Shown piece by piece: positions 59,599 through 64,000 of a stretch of DNA of 64,000 nucleotides. The stretch's first letter is position 1. The number at the start of each line of letters is the position of its first letter. Below the pieces are notes generated by a model that searched no databases, was not told the origin of the DNA, and saw only the letters and a program-made list of their open reading frames with translations. A program made the translations under genes and the position numbers. Source of the stretch: Planococcus shixiaomingii (GTDB taxonomy: Bacteria; Bacillota; Bacilli; Bacillales_A; Planococcaceae); assembly GCF_030413615.1 (NCBI RefSeq), contig NZ_CP129236.1, positions 1,534,001-1,598,000 on the forward strand. Reading direction: 5' to 3'.

Positions 59599-61146
59599 AT
59601 GATTCGATTAGACAAAGACCATGATCCATTGCAAAACAGGCAATTAATCGATGAACTGTTAAACAATCCACTTTCCGTGGACGATACCATGAAAGAAACC
59701 GAAGCGTTCTTCGATGAAATCAAAATCGAGCCGATAGCAAATCCGGTATTGGATCGTCCAAGATCGGTAGCGGAAAAAGCATTGTCATTTTACCGCATGC
59801 CATATTCAATCCCAGATCAAAACGGCTATAAATGGGCAACAAACGGTACGGAGTTGTATCCCGACTGGAAAGTGAAGCTCGACGAGGAATACGAAAACCT
59901 GAAGCAGACCATTACCCGCCATGTGAACGTCACAGATTTCGGTGCAGTCGGCGACGGCAAAACCGATTGCACGGCGGCATTCCAAAAAGCGATCGGCAAA
60001 GGCCGTGTACAAGTATATGTGCCGCCGGGCGTCTACATAGTAAAATTTATAGAACTGCCTTCCTGGACGCGTTTAGTCGGTGCAGGCAAAAGCGAAACGA
60101 CTTTAAAACTGCATTCCGATACTCCAAAACGGCGCAGGTTAATAACAAATTCCAACTACTTGAAGGGCAACCGCAACATTGCCGTTGAAGATTTAAGCAT
60201 GGATTGGAATGTCCATCGCTTGGAAAGTTTAGAGAAAACCGGTTTTGGCGGCAACTTCTCAAGCTGTCTCGTGTTTGCTCAAGTCACCAATGGGTGGGTA
60301 AAAAATGTGGAAGGCATCAATCCGGGTCTGCATTGCTTTGATATCACATCTCCTTTATACAACTATTCAGGAGATGGGTTCCGTGCGCGCGGAGGATGCA
60401 AGTATATTTGGCTGGATAACGTGACGGGCTACGGTTTCGGCGACGATGGCGTAACTACCCACCACAGCGATTACATCTTTGTTTCGAATTCCTTTTTCTG
60501 GGATCCAAGCGGAGCGGCCCACGACAGAGGCGTCGCCAATTCCAATGGCCTTGAAATTGATGATGGCTCACGCCACATCTGGCTCGTTAACAATGCGACA
60601 GCCCGCTGCTTTGGCGGCATCGAAATAAAAGCGCACGGTTCATCATCTGCAGCTTCCGGCGTCCACATTTCAGGGCATTTATCGCTGAATGATAACCGCG
60701 CCTATAATTTCCGCCATATCGGACACCATAAAATGACTGATCCCGAATCGGTATCTGCCTATAACATTACGGCAGAGCGAATCATCGCAATTGCGCCGGT
60801 ATTTTCAGATCTTTACTGGGTGTCGACACCGCGTGCGTTGGTCGTATCCGGCTACCGCAACGTTGTCATCAACCGTTTCTTGTTTGCAGGAGATCCGGAA
60901 TATGATTACCAAGGAAATCCGGCTGTGACGATTCAATTCCGGGCGAATCATGTTTCATTGAATAACGGCGTTGTGAAAGGCTTCAAAAGTTCCAAGTCCG
61001 ACATCTTGGTTTCGGGCGGCGACAATGGCGCCAATAATGTCCGCGTCCGGAATATTGAAAGCATTGATTCGTCAAGTGAAGCCTTATCAGTTGGCGATGA
61101 ATGCATTGACGTACTTGTGGAAAGTGTTACTCAAAAGGAGGCGTAA
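59599..61146 (+). CDS. Pectate-lyase-superfamily (beta-helix) protein
   Basis: A 515-aa protein. After an N-terminal helical part of about 110 residues comes the typical start of Pectate_lyase_3/GH28-like beta-helices: VNVTDFGAVGDGKTDCTAAF, then VYVPPGVYIVKF. Repetitive right-handed helix coils follow (DNVTGYGFGDDGVTTHHSDY, NGLEIDDGSRHIWLVNNATA). No signal peptide or membrane segment is visible, odd for a polysaccharide lyase. Enzymatic activity and substrate are unknown; phage tail-spike and epimerase-like proteins share the fold. It is followed after 2 bp by a DJ-1/PfpI gene, so the two form a small operon inserted between apt and relA. ATG follows GAAGAGGTGGCCGA. Confidence 0.82.
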   Translation: MIRLDKDHDPLQNRQLIDELLNNPLSVDDTMKETEAFFDEIKIEPIANPVLDRPRSVAEKALSFYRMPYSIPDQNGYKWATNGTELYPDWKVKLDEEYENLKQTITRHVNVTDFGAVGDGKTDCTAAFQKAIGKGRVQVYVPPGVYIVKFIELPSWTRLVGAGKSETTLKLHSDTPKRRRLITNSNYLKGNRNIAVEDLSMDWNVHRLESLEKTGFGGNFSSCLVFAQVTNGWVKNVEGINPGLHCFDITSPLYNYSGDGFRARGGCKYIWLDNVTGYGFGDDGVTTHHSDYIFVSNSFFWDPSGAAHDRGVANSNGLEIDDGSRHIWLVNNATARCFGGIEIKAHGSSSAASGVHISGHLSLNDNRAYNFRHIGHHKMTDPESVSAYNITAERIIAIAPVFSDLYWVSTPRALVVSGYRNVVINRFLFAGDPEYDYQGNPAVTIQFRANHVSLNNGVVKGFKSSKSDILVSGGDNGANNVRVRNIESIDSSSEALSVGDECIDVLVESVTQKEA

Positions 61147-61148
61147 GC

Positions 61149-61670
61149 ATGAAATTAACAGGGAAGAAAGTGCTCAGTTTTGTCCATCATGAATTTGAGG
61201 ACCTGGAACTGTGGTACCCGATTTTACGGTTGCGCGAAGAAGGGGCGACCGTCCATCTTGCCGGTGAAGAAGCAAAAACGAAATACATCGGCAAGTACGG
61301 GGTTCCCGCTGAATCCGATTATGGTTATGGCGACATCACTCCGGAACAATATGATGCAATTTTGGTTCCTGGAGGCTGGGCGCCTGATAAAATCCGCCGG
61401 TTCCCGGAAGTCTTGAATATCGTCCAACATATGAATGAAAAAAACAAACCGATCGGCCAAATTTGCCATGCCGGCTGGGTGCTTATTTCTGCAGGCATAT
61501 TAAAAGGCAGAAAAGTGACAAGCACTCCGGGCATAAAAGACGATATGGTCAATGCCGGAGCGGAGTGGTTTGATGAACCCGTCATCGTAGACGGAAACCT
61601 TGTATCAAGCCAGCGCCCACCGGATTTGCCGGATTATATGCGGGAATTCATTAAAGTAATGGAAAAGTGA
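61149..61670 (+). CDS. DJ-1/PfpI family protein
   Basis: A 173-aa protein of the DJ-1/PfpI superfamily. The nucleophile elbow is GQICHAGWVL with Cys at about residue 106; the acidic partner is in HHEFEDLELWYPILRL, and ILVPGGWAPD and GIKDDMVNAGAEW are family stretches. Members act as deglycases, proteases or chaperones; closest type is YraA/YfkM. Start follows AAAAGGAGGCGTAAGC directly after the beta-helix gene stop. Confidence 0.9.
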   Translation: MKLTGKKVLSFVHHEFEDLELWYPILRLREEGATVHLAGEEAKTKYIGKYGVPAESDYGYGDITPEQYDAILVPGGWAPDKIRRFPEVLNIVQHMNEKNKPIGQICHAGWVLISAGILKGRKVTSTPGIKDDMVNAGAEWFDEPVIVDGNLVSSQRPPDLPDYMREFIKVMEK

Positions 61671-61679
61671 TAACAAAGC

Positions 61680-61709
61680 TTTACTTTTTGACCCCTTGTT
61701 TTTTATAAT
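61680..61709 (+). promoter_or_regulatory. Candidate promoter of relA
   Basis: TTTACT, an 18-bp spacer and TATAAT; 44 bp upstream of relA. Confidence 0.55.
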
Positions 61710-61753
61710 ATAAAGATATACTTTTCGAAAAAATAGAAGCAAGGTGGGCAATT

Positions 61754-63946
61754 ATGGCCAAAGATCAAGTTAGGACAGCTGAAGACGTATTCCAAATGGT
61801 TGCCTCTTATATGAATGCCGATCATGTCGAAATGATTAAGCGGGCATACGAAGTTGCGCTAGAAGCCCACGACGGGCAATTCCGCAAATCGGGAGAACCG
61901 TATATCGTGCATCCTGTACAAGTGGCAGGAATTTTGGCGGATCTGCAAATGGACCCTGCAACAGTAGCTGCGGGTTTTTTGCATGACGTTGTAGAAGACA
62001 CACATGTCAGCCGCGAGGACATTGTCCGCGATTTTAACGAAGAAGTGGCTTTGCTGGTAGACGGCGTAACGAAATTGAGCAAAATCAAATACATGTCAAA
62101 AGAAGAGCAGCAGGCGGAAAACCATCGCAAAATGTTCGTTGCGATGGCTCAGGACATCCGGGTCATTTTGATCAAGTTGGCTGACCGGCTGCACAACCTT
62201 CGGACGCTGAAATACCAATCGGTGGAAAAGCAGCGCATCAAAGCAAATGAAACGCTGGAGATTTTTGCGCCGATCGCACACCGGTTGGGGATCAATACGA
62301 TCAAATGGGAGCTTGAAGATACCGCGCTCCGTTATTTGAATCCGCAGCAATATTACCGCATTGTCAACTTGATGAAGAAAAAGCGGACCGAACGGGAAGA
62401 GTACTTGAACAAAGTTATGGGCGAAATTCGGACACAATTGACCGAAGTGGACATCAAAGCGGAACTGTTTGGCCGCCCAAAACACATTTACAGCATTTAC
62501 CGGAAAATGGTCCTGCAAAACAAGCAGTTCAACGAAATCTATGATTTATTGGCTGTCCGGGTTACGGTGGAGACGGTGAAAGATTGTTACGCCGTGCTTG
62601 GCATCATCCACTCCACTTGGAAGCCGATGCCTGGACGCTTCAAGGATTACATTGCCATGCCTAAGCAAAACCTATATCAGTCGCTTCATACGACAGTGAT
62701 TGGGCCGCAGGGCGATCCGCTAGAAGTCCAGATCCGGACAGAAGAAATGCACCGCATCGCTGAATACGGGGTAGCTGCGCATTGGGCTTATAAAGAAGGC
62801 AAGGCCATTGAACGGCCGAAAAGTTCTGTCGATTCGCGCTTGACGTGGTTCCGTGAAATTCTGGATTTCCAGAACGAATCCGACAATGCCGAAGAATTCA
62901 TGGAATCGCTGAAATATGATTTGTTTTCCGATATGGTTTATGTCTTTTCGCCAAAAGGCGATGTGATCGAAATGCCTGCCGGTTCTTGTCCGATTGACTT
63001 TGCTTACCGCGTCCATTCGGAAATTGGCAATAAAACCATCGGCGCAAAAGTTAATGGCAAAATGGTGCCGCTTGATACAGAATTGGTGACTGGCGATATT
63101 GTGGAGATTTTAACATCCAAGCAATCAGTCGGACCAAGCCGTGATTGGCTGAAAATCGCCAAGTCGACCCAAACCAAAAATAAAATCAAGCAATTCTTCA
63201 AAAAGCAGCTGCGCGTCGACAACGTGCAAAAAGGCAAAGAATTGATTGAAAAAGAAATTAAAGCTCAAGAATTCCTCGTGAAAGATGTCTTGACGAACGA
63301 AAATATCAAACGCGTCTGCGATAAATTCAATTTTGCAGGAGAAGACGACATGTATGCGGCGGTCGGCTTTAACGGCATCACCGCCCAGCAAGTGGTCAAC
63401 CGTCTGGCAGAAAAGATGCGCAAAAAACGCGAGCAAGAAGAAGCGCTGGAGAAAATCACCGTTGAAATGAAAACGGCTCAGCCAAAAAAACAAACCGAAT
63501 CGGGCGTCATTGTCAGAGGCATCGACAACGTCATGATCCGTTTATCACGATGCTGCAATCCGGTTCCAGGCGACAGTATTATCGGGTTTATTACAAAAGG
63601 GCGGGGAGTTTCGGTTCACCGCGGCGACTGCCCGAATGTCCAGTCGAATGAGACGGACCGGCTTATTGCGGTAGAATGGGAAAATACGGAGACGATGGAA
63701 AACAAGTCTTACCAAATTGATATTGAAGTCCAAGCATTTGACCGGACCGGTTTGATCAATGAAGTCATGCATATGGTCAGCGAAACGAAGACGACGATCA
63801 CCGCTGTCAGCGGACGGGCGGACAACGATAAAATTGCGACGATCAATTTGACGATCATGATTCCGCATATTTCTTATTTGAACCGGGTGATCGAACGGAT
63901 CAAACAGCTTCCGGATGTCTATTCGGTAACGCGCGTGACAAATTAA
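61754..63946 (+). CDS. relA: Bifunctional (p)ppGpp synthetase/hydrolase RelA/SpoT (Rel)
   Basis: A 730-aa stringent response enzyme. The hydrolase HD domain has HDVVEDT near residue 77 and [10 protein letters not shown]; the synthetase domain has [18 protein letters not shown] and [10 protein letters not shown]; the TGS domain ([14 protein letters not shown]), a zinc-finger-like CCNPVPGD and a C-terminal ACT/RRM domain follow. Both activities look intact. ATG follows AAGGTGGGCAATT. dtd starts 9 bp after its stop, as in Bacillus. Confidence 0.97.
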   Translation: MAKDQVRTAEDVFQMVASYMNADHVEMIKRAYEVALEAHDGQFRKSGEPYIVHPVQVAGILADLQMDPATVAAGFLHDVVEDTHVSREDIVRDFNEEVALLVDGVTKLSKIKYMSKEEQQAENHRKMFVAMAQDIRVILIKLADRLHNLRTLKYQSVEKQRIKANETLEIFAPIAHRLGINTIKWELEDTALRYLNPQQYYRIVNLMKKKRTEREEYLNKVMGEIRTQLTEVDIKAELFGRPKHIYSIYRKMVLQNKQFNEIYDLLAVRVTVETVKDCYAVLGIIHSTWKPMPGRFKDYIAMPKQNLYQSLHTTVIGPQGDPLEVQIRTEEMHRIAEYGVAAHWAYKEGKAIERPKSSVDSRLTWFREILDFQNESDNAEEFMESLKYDLFSDMVYVFSPKGDVIEMPAGSCPIDFAYRVHSEIGNKTIGAKVNGKMVPLDTELVTGDIVEILTSKQSVGPSRDWLKIAKSTQTKNKIKQFFKKQLRVDNVQKGKELIEKEIKAQEFLVKDVLTNENIKRVCDKFNFAGEDDMYAAVGFNGITAQQVVNRLAEKMRKKREQEEALEKITVEMKTAQPKKQTESGVIVRGIDNVMIRLSRCCNPVPGDSIIGFITKGRGVSVHRGDCPNVQSNETDRLIAVEWENTETMENKSYQIDIEVQAFDRTGLINEVMHMVSETKTTITAVSGRADNDKIATINLTIMIPHISYLNRVIERIKQLPDVYSVTRVTN

Positions 63947-63955
63947 GGAGGCATT

Positions 63956-64000
63956 ATGCGGGTAATTTTACAACGTTCCAAACAAGCTTGCGTCAAAGTT
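63956..64000 (+). CDS. dtd: D-aminoacyl-tRNA deacylase, 3'-truncated by the window edge
   Basis: The first 15 codons read MRVILQRSKQACVKV, matching the N-terminus of Dtd, which hydrolyses D-aminoacyl-tRNAs. AAGGAGG lies 6 bp before ATG 63956. Position after relA is the standard Bacillales order. The rest lies outside the window. Confidence 0.88.
   Translation, partial: MRVILQRSKQACVKV

Overview
The window is a chromosomal segment of a low-to-mid GC Gram-positive bacterium of the order Bacillales. Gene order follows the Bacillus subtilis tig-clpX-lon-hem-valS-folC-maf-radC-mre-min-rplU-obg-pheA-ruv-queA-tgt-secDF-recJ-apt-relA-dtd block almost gene for gene. Strong Shine-Dalgarno sites, TTG/GTG starts, a T-box, a PerR box and an L21 leader also fit. 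Protein character and the absence of every sporulation gene that B. subtilis interleaves here (spoVID, spoIIB, spoIVFA/FB, safA, bofC, spoVB) suggest a non-sporulating Planococcaceae member such as Planococcus/Planomicrobium; that placement is inference.

Layout. 1-5.6 kb: proteostasis genes tig (5' truncated), clpX, lonA, then the GTPase ysxC. 5.6-6.6 kb: a gene-free kilobase with two GC-rich palindromic repeats and a PerR-box promoter. 6.6-12.8 kb: haem operon hemAXCDBL. 13.1-17.1 kb: an AbrB-family membrane protein and T-box controlled valS. 17.2-19.4 kb: a cassette of tetR plus a paired small multidrug resistance exporter, with a phased repeat array on each side. 19.4-21.0 kb: two overlapping ATP-grasp ligases on the minus strand, divergent from folC. 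22.4-24.1 kb: a membrane GAF-GGDEF diguanylate cyclase. 24.3-37.2 kb: a complete type IV pilus locus (minor pilins, a large Cys-rich pilin-like protein, a hexad-repeat membrane protein, a VanW-like exoprotein with Ca-binding-type repeats, PilB, PilT, PilC, major pilin, PilM, PilN, a PilO-LysM fusion, PilD) where B. subtilis has only comC. 37.6-42.9 kb: maf, radC, mreBCD, minCD. 43.2-47.6 kb: rplU-prp-rpmA, spo0B-obg, an ACT-domain regulator and pheA. 47.8-52.8 kb: niaR (minus), ruvAB, queA, tgt, yajC. 52.9-56.6 kb: comN, secDF and two lapA copies separated by an eroded secDF fragment. 56.7-64 kb: recJ, apt, a pectate-lyase-fold protein, a DJ-1/PfpI protein, relA and the first 15 codons of dtd.

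Most striking beyond ordinary annotation. (1) Five intergenic arrays of a short motif (TAYnnGCr in one orientation) repeat at exactly 21 bp (one at exactly 20 bp), each just downstream of an intrinsic terminator, mostly where sporulation or NAD genes are missing relative to B. subtilis. (2) A fossil tandem duplication of the secDF 3' part plus lapA has left a truncated lapA and a stop-riddled secDF relic. (3) The pilus locus carries a LysM domain fused to PilO, a PilB with a tandem MshEN-type c-di-GMP-binding signature beside a diguanylate cyclase gene, and unusual surface-protein candidates. (4) Five GC-rich repeats have copy-specific but mutually complementary end arms, which points to selection on a folded structure.
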